Below, piece after piece: positions 50,779-60,450 of a stretch of DNA of 64,000 bases. The DNA lies in contig CAWBKU010000005.1 of assembly GCA_963789535.1 (NCBI GenBank), positions 1,364,001 to 1,428,000 on the forward strand, read 5' to 3'. The notes under the pieces were generated by a model. It saw only the letters and a list, made by a program, of their open reading frames with translations. It had not been told where the DNA came from and searched no databases. The position numbers and the translations under genes were made by a program. How positions within the stretch are numbered: the stretch's first letter is position 1; each line of letters opens with the position of its first letter. This DNA comes from CAVXHQ01 sp963789535 (lineage in GTDB: Bacteria; Pseudomonadota; Alphaproteobacteria; Rhodobacterales; Rhodobacteraceae).

Positions 50779-53745
50779 GTGACCAGATACGAGGCCCCCG
50801 TGAACGCCCCCCGCTTTGCCGCCAAGGACGACTATGCGGTGCAGTTGATGAAGGCGCTCGTCGTGGACGGCGCCATTCTCGACGCGCGGTTGGTGATCCG
50901 TTACGCGACCGAGGGGTTCGTGCGCCGATTCGGGGCGGCGGGCCCGGTCGGAACGCCGTTCGCGGCGTGCTTTTCGGACGGGGACGCCGGCCGCAGGCTG
51001 GCCCTGATGCTGCGGTCGGTCGTCGCGTCGGGCGGTGCGACCGTCGGTTGGGACACGACCACCGGTTTCGTCGAGGTCGACCTCGACCGCCCCGCCCTGA
51101 GCGCCCGGATCTCGGCCTTCGTCGGACCGGGCGGGGGGTTTCTGGGCTATCTGGTGCAGGAGATACCCCATCCCGTCACCGACGATCCGGCCGCCAACGT
51201 CCGGCGCGTCGCACCCCGCGAACGCGATGCCGCCCGCAAGATCCTCGCCCGCCTGTCGCACGGGTATTGGGAGGTCGATATCGACCGGTCGACCCACGTC
51301 ACCTCCGAAACCTGGCGCACGATGCGCGGCCTGCCCGCGAACGTCCACTTCGACTACAGCCCCGATGTCTGGCGCGAGCGGGTCCACCCCGAAGACCGGC
51401 AGGCGCTTTTCGCCCACGCCCGCGACCTCTACGACGGCACCGCCGACTTTCGCCCGTCGATCTACCGCGAACGTCATGCCGATGGCCACTGGATCACCAT
51501 CCTGACCCACGGTGCCGTCATCGAGACCGGTGCCGATGGCAAACCGCGGCGCATCGCGGGCACCGATGTGGATATCAGCGCCTCGCATTCCACCGAGGGC
51601 TATACACGCGAGATGGCGCAGCTCGAGCAGCGGTGGCTGATCGCGTCCGAATACGGAAAACTTGGCCTGTGGGACAACGATTCCGTGCGCGGCAGCCGCT
51701 ATGTCTCGCAGACCTGGCGGCAGATGCGCGGCTATGGCCCCGGTGACGCCTTCGACGAGAGCCGCGAGGCGCTGGGCGAGCGGACCCATCCGGACGACCG
51801 CGAGTCCCTGCGCCTGCAAATCGAGGAAACGGTGAACGGCGGCATCGACACCGTGTTTCAGGAATACCGCGAGCGGCACCGCGACGGCCATTATATCTCG
51901 ATCCTGTCGCGCGGCCGCGTCATCGCGCGCGATCACCGGGGTGTCGCCACCCGGATCATCGGCATCGACGCCGACATCACCGAGATCAAGGCGGCGAGCG
52001 AGGAGATCGAGCGTATGTCGCGCCGTCTCGAGGTTGCGATCGAGGCGTCGCGCGTCGGCATCTGGGAGGTCGACCTGACCAACGGCAGGACCGTCTGGGA
52101 TGCCCGGATGATGGAACTCTACGGGATCGACGCCGCCCCGGGGATCATTCCGCCGATGGCCTGGGAGAATGCGATCCACCCCGACGATTTCGACCGAGTC
52201 ATGGTCGAGGCCGATGCCGTGGCACGGGACGATGCGGCGTTCGCGGCGCAATACCGCGTCCTGCTGCCGGACGGCGGCGTGCGGCACATCCGGGCGGTGT
52301 CGACGCAGATCTTCACCGACGGCGGCGGCAAGGGCCTCGTCGGCGTCGACTGGGACGTGACCGCCGACGTCGAGGCGGCCGAGGAGCTGCGCCGGGCCCA
52401 CGAACTCGCGCGCCGCCGCAACGACGAGCTTGAACAGGCCCGCGCCGAGATGGAACACCGCGCGCTGCACGATGCGCTGACCGACCTGCCCAACCGCCGC
52501 TACCTCGACCAGGAGATGCGCCGTGCGCGTCCCGACGGGCGCGACATCGCCGTCATGCAGCTCGACCTCGACCGGTTCAAGCAGATCAACGACACCCTCG
52601 GCCATGCGGCGGGCGACGCGGTGCTGCGCCACGTCGCCGGTGTCGTCGGCGCCCTCGTCCCCGCCGCGGCCCTCGTCGCGCGGGTGGGGGGCGACGAATT
52701 CGTCGTGTTCTTCGACATCGCCCCGCCGCGCGAGGTGCTCGTCGGCCTTGCCGACCGGATCATCGCCCGCCTCTCGGTGCCGTTCGACATCGACGGTCAG
52801 GGCTGCCGGTTCGGCGCCTCGGTCGGGATCGCCACCGGCAGGGTGCCGCGGCACACGCCCGACGAGGTGCTCGCGAACGCCGACATGGCCCTCTACGAGG
52901 CCAAGGGGGCGGGCCGCGGGCATTTCGTCGTCTTTTCCGAGCGGATGCGCACCGCCGCGCAGAACAAGCGGGTGCTGGCCGACGCCATCCTCGGCGGCCT
53001 CGACCGGGGCGAATTCCGCTGTGTCTATCAGCCGCAATTCGCCGCGGGCACCTTGCAGATCAGCGGTGTCGAGGCGCTGGTGCGCTGGTATCGCGCGGAC
53101 GGATCGGTGATGGCGCCCGGCGGCTTTCTCGGCGTCGCCGAAGAGCTGAACGTGGTCGACCGCCTCGATCAGGCGGTTCTGGGCCATGTCCTCGCCGATC
53201 AGGCGGCATGGGCCGCGGCGGGGGTCGCGGTGCCGCGCGTCTCGGTGAACGTCTCTGCCCGCAGGCTCGAGGATCCGGCATTGCCGCACCTGCTCGGCAA
53301 CCTCGGCATCCTGCCCGGGCGGATCGCGTTCGAACTGCTCGAAACGGTGTTCCTCGACACGCCGAACCCGATCATCACCGCCAACATCGCCGCGATCCGC
53401 GCCATGGGCATCGAGATCGAGATCGACGATTTCGGCACCGGCCACGCCTCGATCGTCGGCATGCTGCGGTTGCAACCAGACCGCCTCAAGATCGACCAGC
53501 AACTCGTCGGACCGCTGGTCGAGGGCGACAAACAGGGCATCCTCGTGCGCTCGATCATCGACATCGGCTGCATGCACGGCATCACCGTCATCGCCGAGGG
53601 CGTGGAAACGCCCGACCACGTGCGCCTGCTCACCGCGATGGGCTGCCACCATCTTCAGGGCTACGGCCTCGCCCGGCCGATGCCGGGCGACGAGCTGTGC
53701 GAGCGGATGCGCACCGGCCGCTGGGACATGACGGCCGCCGCCTGA
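50779..53745 (+). CDS. PAS-GGDEF-EAL cyclic di-GMP signalling protein
   Basis: A 988-residue cytoplasmic protein. An N-terminal PAS-like region (1-140) is followed by three PAS_3 modules (about 150-280, 285-410, 415-545) and a short coiled coil. The diguanylate cyclase domain has V-A-R-V-G-G-D-E-F-V-V-F-F, the canonical GGDEF. The phosphodiesterase domain has S-G-V-E-A-L-V-R-W, F-E-L-L-E-T, I-D-D-F-G-T-G, L-K-I-D and I-A-E-G-V-E-T, so both look active. GTG 50779 follows GGAAGG at eight bases. It stands alone between two operons. Confidence 0.9.
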   Translation: MTRYEAPVNAPRFAAKDDYAVQLMKALVVDGAILDARLVIRYATEGFVRRFGAAGPVGTPFAACFSDGDAGRRLALMLRSVVASGGATVGWDTTTGFVEVDLDRPALSARISAFVGPGGGFLGYLVQEIPHPVTDDPAANVRRVAPRERDAARKILARLSHGYWEVDIDRSTHVTSETWRTMRGLPANVHFDYSPDVWRERVHPEDRQALFAHARDLYDGTADFRPSIYRERHADGHWITILTHGAVIETGADGKPRRIAGTDVDISASHSTEGYTREMAQLEQRWLIASEYGKLGLWDNDSVRGSRYVSQTWRQMRGYGPGDAFDESREALGERTHPDDRESLRLQIEETVNGGIDTVFQEYRERHRDGHYISILSRGRVIARDHRGVATRIIGIDADITEIKAASEEIERMSRRLEVAIEASRVGIWEVDLTNGRTVWDARMMELYGIDAAPGIIPPMAWENAIHPDDFDRVMVEADAVARDDAAFAAQYRVLLPDGGVRHIRAVSTQIFTDGGGKGLVGVDWDVTADVEAAEELRRAHELARRRNDELEQARAEMEHRALHDALTDLPNRRYLDQEMRRARPDGRDIAVMQLDLDRFKQINDTLGHAAGDAVLRHVAGVVGALVPAAALVARVGGDEFVVFFDIAPPREVLVGLADRIIARLSVPFDIDGQGCRFGASVGIATGRVPRHTPDEVLANADMALYEAKGAGRGHFVVFSERMRTAAQNKRVLADAILGGLDRGEFRCVYQPQFAAGTLQISGVEALVRWYRADGSVMAPGGFLGVAEELNVVDRLDQAVLGHVLADQAAWAAAGVAVPRVSVNVSARRLEDPALPHLLGNLGILPGRIAFELLETVFLDTPNPIITANIAAIRAMGIEIEIDDFGTGHASIVGMLRLQPDRLKIDQQLVGPLVEGDKQGILVRSIIDIGCMHGITVIAEGVETPDHVRLLTAMGCHHLQGYGLARPMPGDELCERMRTGRWDMTAAA

Positions 53746-53862
53746 CCCGGCGGAACGGCGCGTCGGTCCAGTTGCCACAACCGCCAAGTCCAGCGAGCCC
53801 CCGCCCTTGTGCGCCCCGGACCGAGCCTCTACCCCTGCCGAAGCACCCCGGGGGCAGGACCG

Positions 53863-55200
53863 ATGACGCGCACCTATCTCAAAAAGGCGACCCGGACCGC
53901 GCAGACGGGTGCGGGTGACGTAACGGCGACGGTGCAGGCGATGCTGTCGGACATCGAGGCGGGCGGCGACGCCGCGGCCCTCGGCATCGCCCGGCGCCTC
54001 GACGGCTATGACGGTCCCGTCCTTCTCGGCCCCGCGGACATCGCCCGCGCGAGCGCCAGCCTGTCGCAGCGCCTGCGCGACGACATCGCCTTTGCCCACG
54101 ACAACGTCCGCCGGTTCGCGCAGGCGCAAAAGGAAACGCTGCGCGACGTCGAGATCGAGGTGGTGCCCGGCTTTATCGCCGGTCAGCGTGTGATCCCGGT
54201 CCGCGCCGCGGGCTGCTATGTCCCCGGCGGCCGCTACAGCCACGTCGCCAGCGCCATCATGACCGTCACCACCGCCGCCGTCGCCGGCTGTCGCCACATC
54301 ACCGCCTGTTCGCCGCCACGGGCGGGCGAGGGCATCGCCCCCGCCATCATCCATGCGGCACATCTGTGCGGCGCCACGCAGATCCTCGCGATGGGGGGCG
54401 TGCAGGGCGTCGCGGCCCTCACCTACGGCCTCTTCGGCCTGCCGCGGGCCGACATCCTCGTCGGTCCCGGCAACCAATATGTCGCCGAGGCCAAGCGTAT
54501 CCTCTACGGCCCCGTCGGCATCGACATGATCGCCGGTCCCACCGACAGCCTGATCCTCGCCGACGCCACCGCCGACGCCCATATCGTCGCCACCGATCTG
54601 GTCAGCCAGGCCGAGCATGGCTATAATTCCCCTGTCTGGCTCGTGACCGACAGCGAGGCCCTCGCCCGCGACGTCATGGCCCGCGTCCCCGCCCTCATCG
54701 CCGATCTCCCCGACCTGAACCGCGAGAACGCCGGGGCCGCGTGGCGCGACTATGCCGAGGTGATCGTCTGCGCGGACCGCGAGGAAATGGCCGCCTGTTC
54801 CGACGATTACGCGCCCGAACACCTGACCGTGCAGGCCGCCGACCTCGACTGGTGGCTTTCGCGCCTCGAATGCTACGGCTCGCTGTTCCTCGGCGAGGAG
54901 ACGACGGTAAGTTTCGGCGACAAGGCGTCGGGCACCAACCATGTCCTGCCGACCAGCGGTGCCGCCAAATACACCGGCGGCCTCTCGGTGCACAAATACA
55001 TGAAGGTCGTGACCTGGCAACGCAGCACCCGGGAAGGCACACGCCCCGTCGCCGAGGCCACCGCCCGGATCAGCCGCCTCGAGGGGATGGAGGGCCACGC
55101 CCGCGCCGCCGACGTGCGGCTGGCCAAGTATTTCCCCGGCGAGACCTTCGACCTGAGCGGCACCGAAGAGGCCGAACCGCAATCCGCCGTGACCCCATGA
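53863..55200 (+). CDS. hpsN: HpsN-like sulfopropanediol dehydrogenase (histidinol dehydrogenase family)
   Basis: A 445-residue member of the histidinol dehydrogenase fold with G-C-Y-V-P-G-G-R-Y, V-G-P-G-N-Q-Y-V-A-E-A-K, the zinc/catalytic region S-Q-A-E-H-G and Y-A-P-E-H-L. HisD and HpsN cannot be separated by these motifs alone. Adjacency and four-base overlap with comD-comE argue for HpsN. HpsN oxidises (R)-2,3-dihydroxypropane-1-sulfonate to sulfolactate. No his genes are nearby. Marine and soil Rhodobacterales use this pathway widely. Confidence 0.82.
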   Translation: MTRTYLKKATRTAQTGAGDVTATVQAMLSDIEAGGDAAALGIARRLDGYDGPVLLGPADIARASASLSQRLRDDIAFAHDNVRRFAQAQKETLRDVEIEVVPGFIAGQRVIPVRAAGCYVPGGRYSHVASAIMTVTTAAVAGCRHITACSPPRAGEGIAPAIIHAAHLCGATQILAMGGVQGVAALTYGLFGLPRADILVGPGNQYVAEAKRILYGPVGIDMIAGPTDSLILADATADAHIVATDLVSQAEHGYNSPVWLVTDSEALARDVMARVPALIADLPDLNRENAGAAWRDYAEVIVCADREEMAACSDDYAPEHLTVQAADLDWWLSRLECYGSLFLGEETTVSFGDKASGTNHVLPTSGAAKYTGGLSVHKYMKVVTWQRSTREGTRPVAEATARISRLEGMEGHARAADVRLAKYFPGETFDLSGTEEAEPQSAVTP

Positions 55201-55727
55201 AAGGGCCGAAGATGTCAGTGAACGAACGGATCGTCGACGATTTCGTCGCCAACGGCGTGGGTTTCGTCACCACCGTGCCGTGCAAACAGCTCGCCGGCGT
55301 GATCGAGGCGGTCGAGAACCGCCAGGAAATCCGCCACGTCCCCGCCAACAAGGAGGACGAGGGCATGGGCCTGTGCGCCGGCGCCTTCATGGCCGGCGTC
55401 CGCCCCGCGATCATCATGCAGAACACCGCCATCGGCGTGACGATCAACACCCTCGTCACGCTGACGCAGTTCTACCGCCTGCCGCTGCCGATGCTGATCT
55501 CCTACCGGGGCGAGCTGGGCGAGCCGGTCGCCTGCCAGGTCGAAATGGCGGTGCACACCAAGGCGCTGCTGGCGCAACTGCACATCCCGACCTACCACTT
55601 CCATGCGCCGTCGGACGTGGACGAATTCGACGCGATCCTGAAATACACCTTCATGTGCAACAAACCCGTCGCGATCCTCGCCGATGCGACGTTCTGGACC
55701 AGATCGCAGCAGGAGATCAAGGAATGA
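55197..55727 (+). CDS. comD: Sulfopyruvate decarboxylase, alpha subunit
   Basis: A 176-residue N-terminal half of a thiamine diphosphate enzyme, with G-V-G-F-V-T-T-V-P-C-K-Q-L and the Glu in A-N-K-E-D-E-G-M-G that activates the cofactor. Q-N-T-A-I-G and Y-R-G-E-L-G-E-P follow. With ComE it decarboxylates 3-sulfopyruvate to sulfoacetaldehyde. The ATG overlaps the hpsN stop (ATGA); M-S-V-N-E at 55212 is an alternative start. Confidence 0.9.
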   Translation: MKGPKMSVNERIVDDFVANGVGFVTTVPCKQLAGVIEAVENRQEIRHVPANKEDEGMGLCAGAFMAGVRPAIIMQNTAIGVTINTLVTLTQFYRLPLPMLISYRGELGEPVACQVEMAVHTKALLAQLHIPTYHFHAPSDVDEFDAILKYTFMCNKPVAILADATFWTRSQQEIKE

Positions 55728-56290
55728 GCCCCGCCATGGTAAGGTCCGACGTCCTGCGCGAGATCGCCCCCCTCCTGAAGGACCGCCTGGTCGTGTGCAA
55801 CATCGGCCTGCCCAGCCAGGAAATGCACATGATCGCCGACCAACCGTCGAACTTCTACATGCTGGGCACGATGGGTCTGGCGAGTTCCATCGGCCTCGGC
55901 CTCGCGCTGAACCAGCCCAAGACGGTGATCGTCATCGATGGCGACGGCTCGGTCCTGACGAACTTCGGCACCCTGCCGACGATCGCCAACAACGTGGCCG
56001 ACAATTACATCCTGCTGATCGTCGACAACGGCAGCTATGGCTCGACCGGCGACCAGCCGACCTATGCGGGCCGCAAGACCTCGCTTACCGAGGTTGCCCG
56101 CGCCTGCGGCTGCGACAACGTCGTCGAATGCCGCGCCGAGGACACGCCCGCCGCCCTGCAATCCGCCATCGACGGCGGCCGCATGACGGTCATCGTCTGC
56201 AAATGCGCCAGCGGCAACGTCAAGGTGCCGGTCATCACCCGCGATCCGGTCACGATCCGCGACGGCTTCATGGCCGCCGTCCGGGCCTGA
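55724..56290 (+). CDS. comE: Sulfopyruvate decarboxylase, beta subunit
   Basis: A 188-residue cofactor-binding half of the same enzyme. The thiamine diphosphate motif is I-D-G-D-G-S-V-L-T-N...N-N. G-T-M-G-L-A-S-S-I-G-L-G and V-D-N-G-S-Y-G-S-T-G-D-Q are also typical. The start overlaps comD by four bases. The next pathway enzyme, sulfoacetaldehyde acetyltransferase, is not in the window. Confidence 0.9.
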   Translation: MSPAMVRSDVLREIAPLLKDRLVVCNIGLPSQEMHMIADQPSNFYMLGTMGLASSIGLGLALNQPKTVIVIDGDGSVLTNFGTLPTIANNVADNYILLIVDNGSYGSTGDQPTYAGRKTSLTEVARACGCDNVVECRAEDTPAALQSAIDGGRMTVIVCKCASGNVKVPVITRDPVTIRDGFMAAVRA

Positions 56291-56320
56291 CGCAGCGGGG
56301 CGGCCAAAACGCGCCGTCCC

Positions 56321-56351
56321 CCTTCACGTTGCCGCAACAACTCCCCCCGGA
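56321..56351 (-). repeat. GTTGCGGCAACGTGAA repeat, copy 2
   Basis: On the minus strand: CCGGGGGGAGTTGTTGCGGC followed by AACGTGAAGG. It matches the second half of the elements at 37955-38006 and 62899-62954, without the GGGGGCGC hairpin. It lies just after comE. Confidence 0.7.
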
Positions 56352-56407
56352 GGGTCCGTCGCTTTGCCCGGCACTGCCGCCCGACGGGCAGAACACCACC
56401 ACCCCAC

Positions 56408-56436
56408 GGGGTAGGATGGGGTTTCACCCCATCGGC
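56408..56436 (+). repeat. TAGGATGGGGTTTCACCCCAT repeat
   Basis: A copy of the TAGGRTGGGGTTTCACCCCA hairpin between the convergent comE and putA genes. It may act as a bidirectional transcription barrier; no U run is present. Confidence 0.75.
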
Positions 56437-56442
56437 CCTCCC

Positions 56443-59400
56443 CTACCGCGACACCTCCGCCAGCAGTTGCGCATTGCCGCCCGCCGCCGTGGTGTCGATG
56501 CACACGTGCCGCTCCTCGAACACATGTCCCACGTCCGGTCGCCCGGTGATCAGCGGCACCAGCGGCCCCTCGCGCGAAGCGAGCGCCATATCCGCCATCC
56601 GCGCCGCCGCCGCGTCGCCCCACCAGAGCACACCCGTAAGACCTGCCCGCGTCGCCAGATCGCCCGGCAGGTCCGGCATCTCGACCGCTAGCCCTCCCAA
56701 TGCCCGCACCGCCGCCGCCTGCTCCGCCGCGACCTCGGCCCCCGGCCCGCAGCACAGCAGCGCCGTCCGGGGGATCAGGGTCAGCCGATTGGACTCTCCC
56801 GTCGGTCCCGGCATGTCCTGCGGTGATACCGCTGCCCCGGACCGCCCCAGGAACCTTGGCAGATAGAGCGGCCCGCCCGCCTTCGGCCCCGTGCCCGACA
56901 ACCCGTGCCCGCCGAACGGCTGGCTGCCGACGACCGCGCCGATCTGGTTGCGGTTCACATAGATGTTGCCCGCGTGGATGCGGTCCACGACCGTCTGCAC
57001 CCGGTCGTCGATCCGCGTGTGCAGGCCGAACGTCAGGCCATAGCCGGTCGCGTTGATCGCGTCGATCACCTGACCGAGGTGCGATGCCTTGAACGTCGCC
57101 ACATGCAGCACCGGCCCGAAGATCTCTTCCGTCATCTCGGCGATCGAGCCGATGCGGATCAGCGTCGGCGCCACAAAATGACCCACCTCCGGCGCGACGA
57201 GACGGTGCAGCAGCCGCCCCTCCGCCTCGGCCCGCGCGACATGTGCGTCGATCTTTGCCTTCGCCGCAGCGTCGATCACCGGCCCGATGTCGGTCGCGAG
57301 CGCCCACGGGTTGCCGAGGCTCAACTCGTCCATCGCGCCCTTCAGCATCGTCAGGAGCTTGTCGGCGATATCCTCCTGCACATAGAGGCAGCGCAGCGCC
57401 GAACAGCGTTGTCCGGCAGAGCGGAACGCCGACATCACGATATCACGCACCGCATGTTCGGGCAGGGCGGTGCTGTCGACGATCATCGCGTTCAGGCCAC
57501 CGGTTTCGGCGATCAGCGGCGTGCCCGGTGCCGCGTTTTCCGCCATCGACCGGCGGATCGCCCGCGCCGTGGCCGTCGATCCGGTGAAGGCCACCCCCCG
57601 CAGGCCCGGTTGCCCGGTCAGCGCCGCGCCCGTCTCGGCCCCGCCCGGCAACAGGATCAGCGCCGCCTCCGGCACCCCCGCCGCATGGAGCAGCGCCACC
57701 GCCCGCGCCGCGATCAGTGGCGTCTGCGGCGCCGGTTTGGCGAGGACGGCGTGCCCTGCGGCAAGCGCCGCCGCGATCTGGCCGGTGAAGATGGCGAGCG
57801 GAAAGTTCCACGGGCTGATGCAGGCCCAGGGGCCGGGGTCCACGGCGGTGTCGCCCGCCGCCGCCTCCGCCCCGGCGGCATAGAAGCGCAGGAAATCCAC
57901 CGCCTCGCGCACTTCGGCGACGCAATCGGGCAGCACCTTGCCCGCCTCGCGCGCGAGCAGCGCAAAGAGTTCGGGCGCGTTCTCCTCATAGGCGGTCGCC
58001 GCCCGGCGCAGCGCCGTGGCGCGCTCGGCCACGGGCGCCGTCCATGGCGCCGCCGCATCGAAGGCCGCCGTCACGGCGGCCGCCGTTGCCGGAACGACGG
58101 TGCCGACGCGCCCGGACCCGTCCGGCGCCACAACCTCTTCGCCCGCGCCGTCGCCCGCCTGCCAGTGCGCCTGCGCAAAGGCCCCGCGCGCGGCGTCGAG
58201 CGTCGCCAGCGTCGTCACATCGGTCAAATCCCAGCCACGCGCATTCGCCCGCGCGCCGAACAGTTCCGTCCCCGTCGTGATCCCCCGTCCGGGGCCTGCC
58301 GCAAACGGATCGGCGGCAACCTCGGACGGCGGCACCTCGGCATCGACGATCTGGTTCACGAACGACGAATTGGCCCCGTTTTCGAGCAGGCGGCGCACCA
58401 GATAGGCCAGCAGATCCTCGTGCGCGCCGACGGGCGCATAGATCCGGCAGCGCGTGCCCTCGTCTTTCAGAACCATCGTGTGCAGCAACTCGCCCATGCC
58501 ATGCAGCCGCTGGAACTCGTATTGTGCGGGCGTCACCCCCATCGCCTTGGCCAGATGCAGGACGGCGGCGACGGTGTGGGCGTTGTGGGTGGCGAATTGC
58601 GGATAGATCCGGTCGGTCATCCCGAGGAGTTTGCGGGCATTGGCGATATAGGACACGTCGGTCGCGTTCTTGTCGGTGAATACCGGAAAGCCTGCCAGCC
58701 CCTCGACCTGCGCGCGTTTGATCTCCGCGTCCCAATAGGCGCCCTTGACGAGGCGCACCATGATCCGCCGGTTCAGTCGCGTCGCAAGGGCGCCCAACCA
58801 GTCGATCACCGGCCCCGCCCGATGCCCATAGGCCTGCACCACGACGCCGAATCCATCCCACCCCTTCAGCGCCGGATCCGTCAGCGCCGCCTCGATCACG
58901 TCGAGCGACAGTGACAGGCGGTCCGCCTCTTCGGCGTCGATGTTCAGGCCCATGCCCGCCGCCTTGGCGAGCAGCGCCAGCGCCCGCAGGCGCGGCACCA
59001 GCTCCTCCATGACGCGGCCATGCTGCGCCACCTCATAGCGCGGATGCAGCGCCGAGAGCTTGACCGAGATGCCGGGATTGTCGGCGACGCTCGCGTTCGG
59101 CCCCTTGTGGCAATGGGCGGCGATGGCGGAAATCGCCTTCGAATAGGCGAGGTGATAGCCGCGCGCGTCGGCTTCGGTCCGCGCCGCCTCGCCCAGCATG
59201 TCGTAGCTATAGGTGAACCCCTTGGCCTGCATCCCCTCGGCGCGCTTCATCGCCTTGCCGATATCCTCGCCCAGCACGAACTGCCGCCCCATCTCCTTCA
59301 TCGCGCGCGCGACGGCGGCGCGGATCACCGGCTCTCCCACCCGCTTGACGGCACCGCGCAGGGCGCGCGCCAGACCCGGCTTTTCGTCGTCGAGCACACG

Positions 59401-59784
59401 GCCCGTCAGCATCAGCGCCCAGGTCGAGGCGTTAACGAGGCTCGACGTCGACTGTCCCAGATGACGGCCCCAGTCCGAGGGGGCGATTTTGTCCTCGATC
59501 AGCGCGTCGATGGTGTCGGCGTCCGGCACCCGCAACAGCGCCTCGGCCAGACACATCAGCGCGATCCCTTCGTCCGTCGACAGGCCATATTCCGCGAGGA
59601 ACACCTCCATCAGACCGGGAGAGCCCGCCGCGCGGATCCGTTCGACCAGAACGGTCGCCCGCGCGACTATCGCGCTGCGGTCGGCATCGGAGAGCGCCGC
59701 CTCGGCCTTCAGCGCCGAAATGACCCCGGCCTCGGGACCAAGCAGGCGGGCGTCGAGGGCGGGACGGACGGCGGGACAGGACAT
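56443..59784 (-). CDS. putA: Bifunctional proline dehydrogenase/L-glutamate gamma-semialdehyde dehydrogenase
   Basis: A 1113-residue PutA that converts proline to glutamate. The N-terminal part lacks the ribbon-helix-helix DNA-binding domain of enterobacterial PutA. The FAD-dependent proline dehydrogenase barrel follows (about 70-460, with Q-A-Y-G-H-R-A and R-L-V-K-G-A-Y-W-D). Then comes the aldehyde dehydrogenase (about 530-1000, with C-I-S-P-W-N-F-P-L-A, E-T-G-G-L-N and S-A-G-Q-R-C-S-A-L-R). A C-terminal tail of about 110 residues ends A-Q-L-L-A-E-V-S-R. It is divergent from its Lrp-type regulator. Confidence 0.96.
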   Translation of the reverse strand: MSCPAVRPALDARLLGPEAGVISALKAEAALSDADRSAIVARATVLVERIRAAGSPGLMEVFLAEYGLSTDEGIALMCLAEALLRVPDADTIDALIEDKIAPSDWGRHLGQSTSSLVNASTWALMLTGRVLDDEKPGLARALRGAVKRVGEPVIRAAVARAMKEMGRQFVLGEDIGKAMKRAEGMQAKGFTYSYDMLGEAARTEADARGYHLAYSKAISAIAAHCHKGPNASVADNPGISVKLSALHPRYEVAQHGRVMEELVPRLRALALLAKAAGMGLNIDAEEADRLSLSLDVIEAALTDPALKGWDGFGVVVQAYGHRAGPVIDWLGALATRLNRRIMVRLVKGAYWDAEIKRAQVEGLAGFPVFTDKNATDVSYIANARKLLGMTDRIYPQFATHNAHTVAAVLHLAKAMGVTPAQYEFQRLHGMGELLHTMVLKDEGTRCRIYAPVGAHEDLLAYLVRRLLENGANSSFVNQIVDAEVPPSEVAADPFAAGPGRGITTGTELFGARANARGWDLTDVTTLATLDAARGAFAQAHWQAGDGAGEEVVAPDGSGRVGTVVPATAAAVTAAFDAAAPWTAPVAERATALRRAATAYEENAPELFALLAREAGKVLPDCVAEVREAVDFLRFYAAGAEAAAGDTAVDPGPWACISPWNFPLAIFTGQIAAALAAGHAVLAKPAPQTPLIAARAVALLHAAGVPEAALILLPGGAETGAALTGQPGLRGVAFTGSTATARAIRRSMAENAAPGTPLIAETGGLNAMIVDSTALPEHAVRDIVMSAFRSAGQRCSALRCLYVQEDIADKLLTMLKGAMDELSLGNPWALATDIGPVIDAAAKAKIDAHVARAEAEGRLLHRLVAPEVGHFVAPTLIRIGSIAEMTEEIFGPVLHVATFKASHLGQVIDAINATGYGLTFGLHTRIDDRVQTVVDRIHAGNIYVNRNQIGAVVGSQPFGGHGLSGTGPKAGGPLYLPRFLGRSGAAVSPQDMPGPTGESNRLTLIPRTALLCCGPGAEVAAEQAAAVRALGGLAVEMPDLPGDLATRAGLTGVLWWGDAAAARMADMALASREGPLVPLITGRPDVGHVFEERHVCIDTTAAGGNAQLLAEVSR

Positions 59785-59919
59785 GGGCGTGCTCCGAAAA
59801 GGGGGGTGACGCTGGGTCATCGGCCCCAGACGGGCAGACCCTCTATAGCATCTGCGATTGATCCGATCTGCCTGCGATGCGATGCTATGCAGGCAATCCG
59901 CACGAAGAAGGGGCCATTC

Positions 59920-60408
59920 GTGGACGATCCGACTTCTCCCCTCGACCGGTTCGACCGCCGGATCCTCGACGAACTCAGTATCGACGGACGCCTGCCCGTC
60001 ACCGAACTCGCCCGGCGCGTCGGTCTGTCGAAGAGTCCGGTGCAGGCGCGGCTGAAACGCCTCGAGGCGCAGGGGGTGATCCGCGGCTACCGCGCGCTCG
60101 TCGATCAGGTGCGGCTGGGGCGCGACCACGTCGCCTTCGTCGAGGTAAAGCTGTCGGACACGCGCGAATCGGCCCTCGGCGCCTTCAACGCAGGCATCGC
60201 GGCGGTCGCCGAGGTCGAAGAGTGCCACATGATCGCGGGTGCGTTCGACTATCTCCTGAAGGTGCGGGCGCGCGACATGGTGGATTATCGCCGGGTGCTG
60301 GCCGAGCGGATTTCGACGCTGCCGCATGTCGCCAGCACCTCGACCTATGTGGCGATGCAGGCGATCAAGGAGGCGGGTGCGACATCGGGACCGCCCTTGG
60401 TAGGCTAA
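59920..60408 (+). CDS. putR: Lrp/AsnC family regulator of putA
   Basis: A protein of about 162 residues. The HTH is L-P-V-T-E-L-A-R-R-V-G-L-S-K-S-P-V-Q-A-R-L-K-R-L, followed by the RAM ligand domain with V-A-F-V-E-V-K-L and E-C-H-M-I-A-G-A-F-D-Y-L-L-K. PutR proteins activate putA in response to proline in Alphaproteobacteria. I chose GTG 59920, preceded by GAAGGGG. ATG 59887 would add 11 residues but has no clear ribosome site. The gene is divergent from putA, with a shared control region of about 130 bases. Confidence 0.9.
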   Translation: MDDPTSPLDRFDRRILDELSIDGRLPVTELARRVGLSKSPVQARLKRLEAQGVIRGYRALVDQVRLGRDHVAFVEVKLSDTRESALGAFNAGIAAVAEVEECHMIAGAFDYLLKVRARDMVDYRRVLAERISTLPHVASTSTYVAMQAIKEAGATSGPPLVG

Positions 60409-60450
60409 ACGTGACTTGACCGACGTGCGCGCGCCGGGCCTCATGGCTGT

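Noticed and set aside
50746..55182. A minus-strand frame open for over 1400 codons
   Set aside because: It lies opposite the PAS-GGDEF-EAL gene and hpsN, both with clear motifs. Its translation is His/Arg/Gly/Asp-rich without any domain, typical of the antisense of GC-rich genes.
53863..55200. Histidinol dehydrogenase of histidine synthesis (hisD)
   Set aside because: Motifs fit the fold, but there are no his genes nearby and the overlap with comD-comE supports HpsN instead.
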